A DNA stretch of 64,000 bases, taken from the NCBI RefSeq assembly GCF_017377575.1, contig NZ_JAFREM010000025.1:124001-188000 (forward strand), in the 5' to 3' direction. Source of the stretch: Candidatus Enterococcus moelleringii (lineage in GTDB: Bacteria > Bacillota > Bacilli > Lactobacillales > Enterococcaceae). Positions 36,024 to 43,687 of the stretch are shown piece by piece; positions within the stretch are counted from its first letter, which is position 1, and each line of letters begins with the position of its first letter. Both the position numbers and the translations under genes were made by a program. A model generated the notes under the pieces. It saw only the letters and a program-made list of their open reading frames with translations, made no database searches and was not told where the DNA came from.

Positions 36024-37766
36024 TTATTTGTCCCGCCATTTTCTATAACGGCGATAAAGACTTTCGGCTACTAAAAACAGAATCGAGACTGCCGCCGCAC
36101 CGTAACCGAACATCCCAAGATTAGAGATGAAGGTCCCACCGCCTGGGGAAGTCTGAACTAACAGCGAAGAGCCGATCACTAATGCTGAAAGGATCAGGCC
36201 GATCACCAGCCGGTTCACCATGGCTTCGGCCCGTTCCAATAAGACGCCTTGATTCTTCAGCTCTAAATTCAGCTTGGCCTTGCCTTTAATGAAGGTATCC
36301 AGCACCGAGAGCGAATGACTCGGCAGCTTCGGTATCGCTTTGATGCTGGTAAGATAGTCCAAACCCGTTTGTCGCAATTCTTCCTTCAAGTCGAATTGTT
36401 CCAAAAAGTATTTTTGAGCAAACGGCGCGATCACTTCAAATAAGGAAAGCTCCGGATTTAGTTCCTCGATTACACCTTCAAGGGTGCCGAACGCTTTGAT
36501 CAGCATCGTGATGGAATCATCAATTTGCAGGTTGTTGTTGTGACAAATCACCACAACCTGAGAGAAGACTTTTTGAATATCAATCTCCTTGACCGGCATG
36601 TTCAAATAACGCTTTAAGAATTCATCCAGCTCTTCATTGAACTTTTGCTCTGAGAAGGGGCCGGTTTGTTTACAGATTGCCAGAACGGAATTGGCGATCC
36701 GTTGGGTATCCTTAGAGTAAATGGCAATAATTACATTGCTCATCTTCAGCTGCATTTCCTTCGTGATGGAGCCCATCATGCCAAAATCGATGACATTTAA
36801 GCGGAAGGGACGCAGTGGTTCATTGGATGACAGATCAAAGTTGAAGGGGAAGGGACCAAATTTTCCTTCGTAATGCTCGTCCTGGGCATCTTGATCCTGC
36901 TGGTTTTCTTCTTCGGATATAAATTGCAGCAGCATATTCCCGGTATGAGGATCGGCATGGAAAAAGCCATCCTCAAAAACCTGCTTCATAAAGTGATCAA
37001 TCAACAACGAGCTAATCTTTTCTTTTAGCTCCTGATTGGTGGTATCTGGATAGGCCAGCTCGTCTTCAGGAGAATTGACCAATTCCTTCAAATTGTCTCC
37101 TGGCATAAATTCCATCGACAGGACTTTTTTGGTAGAGTAGCTGTCGATCATTTTCGGCGAGCGAATTTCCTTCCAGCCATTGTTTAGTTCATAGAAGCGC
37201 TCCGCGTTTTCCAACTCTTTGCGAAAATCCAGTTCGTTAGAGAGGGATTCGCGAATTTCTTTTAAAATGTTTTTTAAGTCGACTACATTGCTTTCTGGAA
37301 CCCAGCTGGCTAAGGGCAGGGCCTTTTCAAACAAGGAAAGATCGGTTTCGATTTCCTTATCAATGCCAGGATGCTGCACCTTAACTACCACGCGCTCATC
37401 ATTTTTCAAAGTAGCATGATGGGCTTGGGCAATCGAAGCTGAGGCAAAGGGCTGCTGGTCGAAGCTGTTAAACAACTCTTCAATTGGCAGCTCCAGTTCG
37501 CTTTCCACCAGCTGCTTCACTTCAGCAAAGTCATCGGTTTTTACATTATCCTGCAACTTCCGCAGTTCTTTGGTGAAGTCGAGGGTAAAGATATCATTTC
37601 GCACCGACATCATTTGGCCGACTTTAATAAAAGTAGGGCCCAATTCTTCAAAAGCTTCCCGCACCTGGTCTGGGTTGGTTTGCTGAGTAATATTTTTTAC
37701 GATCTTATATTTATTGGCAACGGCGATGATTTGTTTCAACCGCGCGGTTCTTCCTGAGCCAACCAT
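36024..37766 (-). CDS. AarF/UbiB/ABC1 family protein kinase-like protein
   Basis: A 580-residue atypical kinase-like protein. The KxGQ motif (TFIKVGQMMSVRND), the alanine-rich loop ASASIAQAHHA, VVVKVQHPG with the phosphate-binding lysine, the HADPHTGNML catalytic loop and the LNVIDFGMMG DFG-type motif are all present. Two C-terminal membrane helices (about 520-540 and 550-570) anchor it. The family supports quinone biosynthesis or lipid homeostasis; in Enterococcus it may serve demethylmenaquinone or membrane lipids. I chose the ATG with AAGGAGGGG upstream over the longer open frame to 37832. Confidence 0.92.
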   Translation of the reverse strand: MVGSGRTARLKQIIAVANKYKIVKNITQQTNPDQVREAFEELGPTFIKVGQMMSVRNDIFTLDFTKELRKLQDNVKTDDFAEVKQLVESELELPIEELFNSFDQQPFASASIAQAHHATLKNDERVVVKVQHPGIDKEIETDLSLFEKALPLASWVPESNVVDLKNILKEIRESLSNELDFRKELENAERFYELNNGWKEIRSPKMIDSYSTKKVLSMEFMPGDNLKELVNSPEDELAYPDTTNQELKEKISSLLIDHFMKQVFEDGFFHADPHTGNMLLQFISEEENQQDQDAQDEHYEGKFGPFPFNFDLSSNEPLRPFRLNVIDFGMMGSITKEMQLKMSNVIIAIYSKDTQRIANSVLAICKQTGPFSEQKFNEELDEFLKRYLNMPVKEIDIQKVFSQVVVICHNNNLQIDDSITMLIKAFGTLEGVIEELNPELSLFEVIAPFAQKYFLEQFDLKEELRQTGLDYLTSIKAIPKLPSHSLSVLDTFIKGKAKLNLELKNQGVLLERAEAMVNRLVIGLILSALVIGSSLLVQTSPGGGTFISNLGMFGYGAAAVSILFLVAESLYRRYRKWRDK

Positions 37767-37869
37767 AACGTTTCCCCTCCTTATGAGGTGATTGATTACT
37801 TCTATATTACAAGAAAATGGAGGAAGACACAAAGAAAGGTGGTAGGGAATTCTTTCGGAGTTAAATAAA

Positions 37870-37912
37870 ATAAATAAGCGCCACAGCTTTCTAACTGGTA
37901 AAGAAAGTTGTG
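37870..37912 (-). terminator. probable terminator after Fic gene
   Basis: On the minus strand CACAACTTTCT / AGAAAGCTGTG stem with a T-rich tail. Confidence 0.55.
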
Positions 37913-37921
37913 ACGGAGTGT

Positions 37922-38608
37922 TTATTTCGATCTAGTGGGTGCAACGGCTAAAAATTCTTGAATGGCTTCTTCTTCTGAAACAAGGGCACCTTGAAGGCCG
38001 ACACCGTAATATCCTAATAGTCTATCCATAAAGCAAAGGAATTGATGCCCAGTTGGCGGCATCAGATAATTTTGCGTTTGGAAAGCACCCAAAGCGTGGT
38101 TTGCCGCAATCAGAGCAGTTCGTTTATTGCCATCTGGAAAAGGCTGTAGTTTAGCCAGATGAGCAAACAATAACCATGCTTCCAAGTCAGATTGGGCAGA
38201 ATTTTCCCAAAGAGCGATAATTTTGTCTAGATCTGTTTCATCTATTTGTGAAGGGGGATAATAAGAAACTACAGCACCCTTTTCACCAGGCCATAAAGCG
38301 ACGTGAATCCGATCTCTAATCGGATCCAATAGCCCATCTCTCAAATGTCCCGGGGCATAGGGCTGCTCAGGACTATCGCCTGTAAACTGTGCGTTTATTG
38401 TGATAATAGCTTCTCTATTGAAAGGAATCTGCCTTACTTTCTCAATCGCTCGTACAGTATCCTCAAAGATAACGCGATCCTCATTATCTTTTCTTAGTGG
38501 TTCAACAGAGCCAGAGTCAAGGGCTGCTTTTGTTTGAGCAATAGTACTCTCATAGTCGTTAAATTGTCCCATCCGGGTAATAAATTTAGCTAGCTTTGCA
38601 TGATCCAT
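37922..38608 (-). CDS. Fic/DOC family protein with histidine-to-glutamine change in the active-site motif
   Basis: A 228-residue Fic-domain protein. The Fic loop reads LQPFPDGNKRTAL; the family motif is HPFxxGN(G/K)R, so the invariant catalytic histidine is replaced by glutamine (codon CAG), while Asp-Gly-Asn-Lys-Arg is retained. Fic enzymes transfer AMP or other nucleotide parts to target proteins; the histidine is the general base, so this protein is expected to be inactive or to do different chemistry. The rest of the fold, including the FNREAIITINAQF and GHLRDGLLD helices, appears intact. Start follows AAGGG. It lies 42 bp downstream of the terminator of a candidate small RNA. Confidence 0.85.
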   Translation of the reverse strand: MDHAKLAKFITRMGQFNDYESTIAQTKAALDSGSVEPLRKDNEDRVIFEDTVRAIEKVRQIPFNREAIITINAQFTGDSPEQPYAPGHLRDGLLDPIRDRIHVALWPGEKGAVVSYYPPSQIDETDLDKIIALWENSAQSDLEAWLLFAHLAKLQPFPDGNKRTALIAANHALGAFQTQNYLMPPTGHQFLCFMDRLLGYYGVGLQGALVSEEEAIQEFLAVAPTRSK

Positions 38609-38655
38609 TAGAAATTTCCCTTCAGCTTTAGTAAACGGTTAGCAGTATATAATAA

Positions 38656-38746
38656 TAAAAAAAGAAGCGAGTCATAAGCGACCCGCTCCTGAAGATGCCT
38701 CACCTAATGGAACAATCAAGGCTTGTTCTGCCTGTACATCTTCAGC
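38656..38746 (-). ncRNA. candidate structured small RNA with own promoter and terminator
   Basis: On the minus strand a predicted transcript of about 90 nt starts near 38746. It folds into an 8-bp outer stem (TGAAGATG 38690-38697 with CATCTTCA 38737-38744) enclosing a GAACAA/TTGTTC hairpin (38710-38728). A terminator follows: stem 38666-38673 with 38680-38687, one G-U pair, then T7. The stem interior contains AGGTGAGGC, a string also seen in M-box leaders, but the remaining M-box structure is missing. It is either a free small RNA or a short leader that ends 48 bp before the Fic gene. Confidence 0.5.
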
Positions 38747-38752
38747 AACTTA

Positions 38753-38781
38753 AATGTAACAAAGAAAGGTGATAGTGTCAA
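38753..38781 (-). promoter_or_regulatory. promoter of the candidate small RNA
   Basis: On the minus strand TTGACA (38776-38781), 17-nt spacer, TACATT (38753-38758) with TG one base upstream (extended -10). The spacer from 38782 to 39083 otherwise shows nothing I can support. Confidence 0.65.
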
Positions 38782-39083
38782 AGTAAAAAAAGGTGGCGCA
38801 GGTTTATTAAAGGATCAACACTACTAATCATTTCACCTCTTCTAATTTTCTAAAAAAGCTGAAAGGGGAAAACAAGTTTAGTGATTTTGGTAAATTAACT
38901 CTGACGATTGAAAAGGCCCTTTTGAGCTAAGTTTGAATCCGCCGGTGATAAATTGAGAGACTAGCGACACTTAATCGGAAAAATATGTAAGTGAAAATCC
39001 AAGCTGCTTCTCCTCTTAATTATGCTAAACTAATAGAGGATTAATAAATGGATAACTATTCAATGGAGCAAAGGGGGAAGACC

Positions 39084-39767
39084 ATGAACAAGGGGAAAAT
39101 CGGTTTTAGAATTGGCGAGGACATTAGACGTCCTGAGGATACTTCAATCTTTCAAAAATTATTGGATTTTGGTACACCTGCTCTTAGTGACGGACTTAAT
39201 AAATTCAATACACTAGACTCAAGAATTAAGGCTATCTCGCAAGGAGTAAAATTGGCAGGACCTGCAATTACTGTCAAACTCAGACCGGCGGATAATTTAA
39301 TGCTGCACAAAGCGATTGATATTGCTAAAGAAGGAGACATTATTGTCGTTGATACTGGAGGCACCGAAAACTATTCAGTCATGGGAGGCTTGATGTCCAG
39401 TGCGGCTTTCAAGAAAAAAATCGGTGGTTTTGTGATTGATGGGGCGATTCGTGACGTGGAGGAATTAATGGAAAAGAAATACCCTATTTTTGTCAGAGGA
39501 GTAACACCGGCAGTTGGAGACAAAGAGGGGCCAGGCGAAATCAACTATCCCGTCAGCTGCGGCGGTGTTGTTGTGATGCCGGGAGATTACGTAGTAGCAG
39601 ATGACAATGGGGTGGTAATTATTCCGCCAGATCATATCGAGGAAATTGTGAGTGGAACTGAAAAGAAGTTAAAATATGAAGCAAATAGAGCGCTTGAAAT
39701 TGAAGAAGGAACGATCACTAAACCTGATATTGATGAGAAGCTTCGTAAATTAGGTGTGCTGGATTAA
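39084..39767 (+). CDS. RraA family protein (HMG/CHA aldolase-like)
   Basis: A 227-residue protein of the RraA/dimethylmenaquinone methyltransferase-like family. Characteristic blocks are TPALSDGLNKF, GPAITVKLRPADNLMLHKAI, GDIIVVDTGG, GGFVIDGAIRDVEEL, and the C-terminal PGDYVVADDNGVVIIP. The D-x20-R-D arrangement (IDGAIRD) is that of divalent metal-dependent 4-hydroxy-4-methyl-2-oxoglutarate/4-carboxy-4-hydroxy-2-oxoadipate aldolases and oxaloacetate decarboxylases. It is alone here, so the substrate is unknown. Start set by AAAGGGGGAAG; an upstream in-frame ATG at 39048 lacks such a site. Confidence 0.85.
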   Translation: MNKGKIGFRIGEDIRRPEDTSIFQKLLDFGTPALSDGLNKFNTLDSRIKAISQGVKLAGPAITVKLRPADNLMLHKAIDIAKEGDIIVVDTGGTENYSVMGGLMSSAAFKKKIGGFVIDGAIRDVEELMEKKYPIFVRGVTPAVGDKEGPGEINYPVSCGGVVVMPGDYVVADDNGVVIIPPDHIEEIVSGTEKKLKYEANRALEIEEGTITKPDIDEKLRKLGVLD

Positions 39768-39919
39768 TTGAAGTGAAGGGTTAGTAAGCCTTGGCTGCTT
39801 ACGGTAGGTCGACCCATTTCTGCTAATTTGCTAAACTTTACAAGGAATGCAGTTTGAGAATAGTCTGCTGTAAATTGATCGTAAACTATGATGCAATAAG
39901 TTTGTGGAGTGTGAGTTCT

Positions 39920-40153
39920 ATGATGAATATAAAACCTGTGTCAGATTTAAGAAATTACAATAAGCTACTTAAAGAAGTTACAAAAGATCGGCCTGTTTTT
40001 TTAACTGAAAATGGACGTGGTATGTATGCGATAATCAATATTGAAGAATATGATCGTTTAAAAGCAAGCATAGAAATTGTTGAAAAACTCAAGGAGGCCG
40101 AAAGTAGTGGAGTAGTTAGTCTCTCTGATGCTAAGAAGAGATTTGGACAGTGA
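39920..40153 (+). CDS. type II antitoxin, Phd/YefM family
   Basis: A 77-residue antitoxin: IKPVSDLRNYNKLLKEV is the Phd/YefM DNA-binding start, RPVFLTENGRGMYAIINIEEYDRL the core, and the rest is the toxin-binding helical tail. The start is the first of an ATGATG pair with GGAG 10 nt upstream. Its stop overlaps the GTG start of the following RelE-type toxin remnant (GTGA arrangement), as in functional modules. Since the toxin is broken, the antitoxin may persist as an orphan that can still neutralise related toxins. Confidence 0.85.
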   Translation: MMNIKPVSDLRNYNKLLKEVTKDRPVFLTENGRGMYAIINIEEYDRLKASIEIVEKLKEAESSGVVSLSDAKKRFGQ

Positions 40154-40474
40154 GTTATACAGTAGTTCTTACAAACGATTTGAATGCTGACTTGGAATAA
40201 TTTAGTTCTTATTTAACTGATAAATTTTCGGAAAAAATTTCAACTGAAGTTATTAGTCAGCTCTTTAGCACATTTGATTCAATGGGAGAATTTCCCAAAA
40301 AAAGGAAAAGATGCAGCGACTTTAATGTTTACCCTACAAGGATACATGTATTTACCTCTTGAGAAAAATGTTCTATTTTATTCAATTGATGAAGATTCAA
40401 AGAAAGTGATGCTATTACGATTATTTTCTGTTAATGAAGAGTACGTGGAGAAATTTAAAGATTTTATCGGTTGA
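40150..40474 (+). pseudogene. RelE/ParE-type toxin pseudogene
   Basis: From the overlapping GTG the frame reads VSYTVVLTNDLNADLE, then TAA at 40198-40200. It continues in frame as FSSYLTDKFSEKIST and so on to about 40298. A +1/-1 shift in the A-rich run AAAAAAAGG near 40297-40305 then moves the homologous sequence to another frame (GKDAATLMFTLQGYMYLPLEKN), ending at 40474. One nonsense and one frameshift make it non-functional. The C-terminal part with FYSIDEDSKKVMLLRLF is typical of a small RelE-family toxin. Confidence 0.8.
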
Positions 40475-40503
40475 AAGGTCAAAGCTGAAAATTAAATTTT
40501 ACC

Positions 40504-40539
40504 AAAAAAGTTGGCGAGAAAATCTCTCACCAACTTTTT
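40504..40539. terminator. bidirectional terminator between toxin remnant and UPF0756 gene
   Basis: AAAAAGTTGG-GAGA / TCTC-CCAACTTTTT stem with A- and T-runs on each side. Confidence 0.85.
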
Positions 40540-41000
40540 CATTTCGTCGTAAACACCTGAAGTGCCTGCATAATGCAATAAGTAATTCCTGCTGCGATCA
40601 CCGGGCCGGCTGCGACGCCTTTTAGAAACACAACACCCATAATAGTACCGAAAACTAATGCCACCGTTACTTCCGGGGATGAAGCGATCAGTCCAACTCC
40701 GCGCGCGGATAGCATGGCAACTAAAACGCCGCAGATCGTAGCTACCCAGCCTAATGGGGACTTCAAGGTATCCAACAAATCCTTCAAGACAATGTCTCCC
40801 GTAGCAATCGGAACCAGGATGGTAGCGGAAATAAGTGTAACGCCCCAATTTATCCCCTTTTGATTTAAGATAGTCAATATTTTGTCTGATTGCGGCAATA
40901 ATTTAAGGGCTAGTACAGCCAGTGTGGCAATCAGTAAGCTTTGATTTTTTGCTAAAAATGCAACTAATAGAATAATGCCAAGAAATAGCCAACTTTCCAA
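40539..41000 (-). CDS. UPF0756 (DUF441) family membrane protein
   Basis: A 153-residue membrane protein starting with TTG (MESWLFLGIILL), chosen because AAAGGAGAGG lies 7 nt upstream and the length fits the family (about 150). Four or more hydrophobic segments are visible, with the conserved KNQSLLIATLAVLALK, GINWGVTLISATILVPIATG and VGWVATICGVLVAMLSARG-like blocks. Its function is unknown. It is divergent from the NADH peroxidase gene; the 180-bp gap holds the dyad at 41140. Confidence 0.88.
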   Translation of the reverse strand: MESWLFLGIILLVAFLAKNQSLLIATLAVLALKLLPQSDKILTILNQKGINWGVTLISATILVPIATGDIVLKDLLDTLKSPLGWVATICGVLVAMLSARGVGLIASSPEVTVALVFGTIMGVVFLKGVAAGPVIAAGITYCIMQALQVFTTK

Positions 41001-41139
41001 TGAAATCCTCTCCTTTACAGAGTCTACTATACAAGAAATCCTGCCCAAGTGCGACCACAAATTGCTAACTAGATAACAATTGTTCTAAAATACCAGGCAG
41101 ATTTTACTAGTTTTGAACAAATATGGCGTAGAATTGTAG

Positions 41140-41157
41140 TTGTACGATAACGTACAA
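41140..41157. promoter_or_regulatory. perfect 18-bp dyad upstream of the NADH peroxidase gene
   Basis: TTGTACG-ATAA-CGTACAA (7+4+7), ending 22 bp before the start codon and just upstream of the GGAGGG ribosome binding site. Probably an operator. The outer TTGT...ACAA matches Rex-box ends but the inner bases do not. Confidence 0.6.
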
Positions 41158-41179
41158 AGAATTTTAGGAGGGATACAAT

Positions 41180-42541
41180 ATGAAGGTTATCGTTTTAGGA
41201 TCTTCCCACGGCGGCTATGAAGCAGTCGAAGAACTTTTATTGGCGCAGCCTGATGCAGAAATTCAGTGGTATGAAAAGGGCGACTTTATCTCATTTATGG
41301 GGTGAGGCACGCAAATGTATCTTGAAGGAGTCGTAAAAGATGTGAATTCAATTCGCTATGCGACTGCTGAAGAGATGGAACAACGCGGGGTCCGCGTTTT
41401 CACAAACACTGAAATTACCAAAGTAGAGCCTGACAAACACCAAGTAGAAGTATTGAACCACGTTACAGGAGAATCACGGGTGGAAAGCTACGACAAATTG
41501 ATTTTAAGTCCAGGAGCGAATCCGTTTATCTTGCCAGTTCCAGGGAAAGACCTGGGCAACATCAAGACCATGCGGGGACGCCAGGATACAATCGATTTGA
41601 AGATGCTGTCAGTTGATCCAGAGATCGAAAACGTTGTTGTAATCGGCGTTGGCTATATCGGAATCGAAGCAGCGGAAGCATTCGCCGTGTCTGGCAAGAA
41701 AGTTACTTTAGTGGATATCATCGATCGGCCATTAGGGGTTTATTTGGATAAACAATTTACCGCCGTTCTGGAAACAGAAATGGTGGATCACGGCATTAAG
41801 TTAGCAATGGGTGAATCCGTTGTGGAATTTGTCGGCGATGAGAACGGCAAAGTAACCAAAGTTGTCACAGACAAAGGCGAATACCCAGCTGATATGGTAG
41901 TCATGTCTGCCGGCGTACGACCAAATACTGCCTGGCTGAAGGATGCAGTAGAGTTATTGCCAAACGGAATGATTAAAACGGACGAATACATGCGCACCAG
42001 TGAAGACGATGTCTTTGCAGTAGGTGATGCTACTTTGATCCAATACAATCCTGGCAATACGGCAGTCAATATTTCCCTGGCAACCAACGCCCGACGTCAA
42101 GGTCGTTATGCGGTTCGCAACTTAGAAGAAGCGAAATATCCGTTTCCTGGCGTGCAAGGATCTTCTGCTTTACGTGTTTTTGATTATAAATTTGCCTCAA
42201 CTGGTTTAAATGACCAAATGGCCAGCAAACTAGGAATTAAAACCAAATCGGTTTTCTTGGATCAAGATACCTTGATGGACTTTGTTCCGCAAAACTTGAA
42301 GACAAGAATGATGTTCAAGCTAGTTTACAATCCTGAAAATCTGGAAATTCTAGGGGCGCAAATCATGTCTAAGGAAGATTTGACTGCCAACATCAATGCG
42401 ATTTCGATTGCCATTCAAACTCATTTCACCGTGGAACAATTGGCGTATGCTGATTTCTTCTTCCAACCAGAATTCGATACACCATGGAATCTGTTGGGAA
42501 TGGCTGGTTTGAAGGCCTTGCAACAAGAAAACAACGCATAA
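41180..42541 (+). CDS. npr: NADH peroxidase family flavoprotein with in-frame UGA at the catalytic Cys42 position (selenocysteine or nonsense)
   Basis: Read through one TGA the frame gives 453 residues, against 447 for E. faecalis Npr. The ATG follows TTTTAGGAGGG. The N-terminus [16 protein letters not shown] carries the FAD motif and the catalytic His10. Codon 42 (41303-41305) is TGA within [16 protein letters not shown]; in Npr/Nox this exact site is Cys42, which cycles between thiolate and sulfenic acid. Downstream [18 protein letters not shown] (NAD), DVFAVGDA (FAD) and the PEFDTPWN interface are undamaged, with no other stop or shift. If UGA is read as Sec, this is a seleno-NADH-peroxidase reducing H2O2. 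If not, a 41-residue stub is made, possibly with restart at Met46 (41315), which has GGGGTGAGG upstream. Confidence 0.88.
41316..41344 (+). other. hairpin after the UGA codon, candidate bacterial SECIS
   Basis: TGTATCTT (41316-41323) pairs with AAGATGTG (41337-41344) through 8 pairs, of which three are G-U and only one is G-C. The 13-nt apical loop begins with G. The loop starts 18 nt after the UGA. As I recall the published loose bSECIS criteria (apical loop 16-37 nt downstream, loop of 3-14 nt with G in the first two positions), it fits, but the stem is weak. Confidence 0.35.
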
Positions 42542-42550
42542 ACGGTTTAC

Positions 42551-42579
42551 AGGCTGCACTGAATAGTGTAGCCTTTTTT
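42551..42579 (+). terminator. terminator after NADH peroxidase gene
   Basis: AGGCTGCACT / AGTGTAGCCT stem (one G-U), loop GAAT, T-run. Confidence 0.9.
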
Positions 42580-42637
42580 ATGGGCAGCACAAAAGTGTGG
42601 GCTCAACGAAACAGTACATAGAAGGAGTGGAAAAGGG

Positions 42638-43594
42638 ATGAAAATCGGGTTACGGACGATTAAAACAGCAATAGCCGCTCCGATTGCGCTAATGCTGGCC
42701 AATATGCTGGGCTTGGAAAGTGCGACAGCAGCGGCAATCATCACGGTGCTGAGCGTCACCAACACCAAACGCTCCACCGCGAAAACGGCTGTGAATCGAG
42801 TGGTTTCTTTAACCTTAGCCACAGCGATTGCGGCTTTATTCTTTTCGCTTTTCGGCTTTACTGCCTTTGCATTTGGTTTGTATTTGCTCTTATTTATTCC
42901 GCTGTCGGTCCAGATGAAGATTGGCGAGGGGATTTCCGTCAGTTCAGTGTTGATTACCCATTATTTAGCTAGTGAAAGTCTGGCCCCATCGCTGATTTTA
43001 AATGAATATTTGCTGATGATTATTGGCGTCGGTTGCGCGCTAGTTGCCAATCTCTATATGCCTAATACCGAGAAGAAAATCAAAGAGGACCAGCAGGTAG
43101 TGGAAGTCATGATGAAAAAGCTGCTGTCGAAAATGTCGGATTCTCTCAACCAAATTACTAGTGAGGAAGTCTTGATTGAAGAATGCCAGTCTTTGGCGCA
43201 GTTCATCAAGCAGGCGCAAAAGCGGGCGCTGCAGTTTGAGGAAAATCGCCTGTGGTCACCCATCAGCTATTATTTTGAATATTTTGCCATGCGGCGTTTG
43301 CAAGTGAAAAACATGTCCGACATGTTGCAGGTCTTGATTCAATTAGATGCCACAGAGAGTGAAGCGCAAGAGCTGCATGAGTTGTTTGATTTCACTGCCG
43401 AGACCTTGGCCGAAGACAACGACGGTCAGGAAATTTTGCGGAAAATCGAAGAGACGTATCAGCGCTACCGGGAAAAAGAACTGCCGGAAAATCGCCAAGC
43501 CTTCGAAAATCGGGCGATGCTGTTTCATTTATTCCAATTATTCCAGGATTTCATTGAGATAAAGGCTGGCTTTTATCGAGATATGACAAGATAA
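42638..43594 (+). CDS. aromatic acid exporter family protein (DUF939/ArAE_1)
   Basis: A 318-residue protein. The first 140 residues hold four to six membrane helices with the pattern KTAIAAPIALMLANMLGLESATAAAIITVLSVTNTKR-, typical of the N-terminal FUSC-like half. The cytoplasmic C-terminal half is helical and charged (ArAE_1_C). Homologues are proposed to export aromatic carboxylic acids; substrate here is unknown. The start follows AGAAGGAGTGG. No regulator is adjacent. Confidence 0.85.
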   Translation: MKIGLRTIKTAIAAPIALMLANMLGLESATAAAIITVLSVTNTKRSTAKTAVNRVVSLTLATAIAALFFSLFGFTAFAFGLYLLLFIPLSVQMKIGEGISVSSVLITHYLASESLAPSLILNEYLLMIIGVGCALVANLYMPNTEKKIKEDQQVVEVMMKKLLSKMSDSLNQITSEEVLIEECQSLAQFIKQAQKRALQFEENRLWSPISYYFEYFAMRRLQVKNMSDMLQVLIQLDATESEAQELHELFDFTAETLAEDNDGQEILRKIEETYQRYREKELPENRQAFENRAMLFHLFQLFQDFIEIKAGFYRDMTR

Positions 43595-43687
43595 GCGGGA
43601 AGTCTGAGAGAAAATCGGTCTTATGACCTAGGAAAAAAGACGCTATTTCCTTTACTATTAAAGAGAGGGAAATAGGAGGAGTTTAAG

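Noticed and set aside
38690-38744. M-box magnesium riboswitch
   Set aside because: Contains AGGUGAGGC, but it is far too short, lacks the other conserved M-box segments, and no metal transporter follows.
40198-40200. Recoding of the stop in the RelE-type gene, as considered for the peroxidase
   Set aside because: The stop is TAA, not TGA, does not replace a catalytic cysteine, and is accompanied by a frameshift; simple decay explains it.
41140-41157. Rex operator upstream of npr
   Set aside because: Only the outer TTGT/ACAA agree with the Rex consensus; the GA/TC inner bases are replaced, so I report it only as a dyad.
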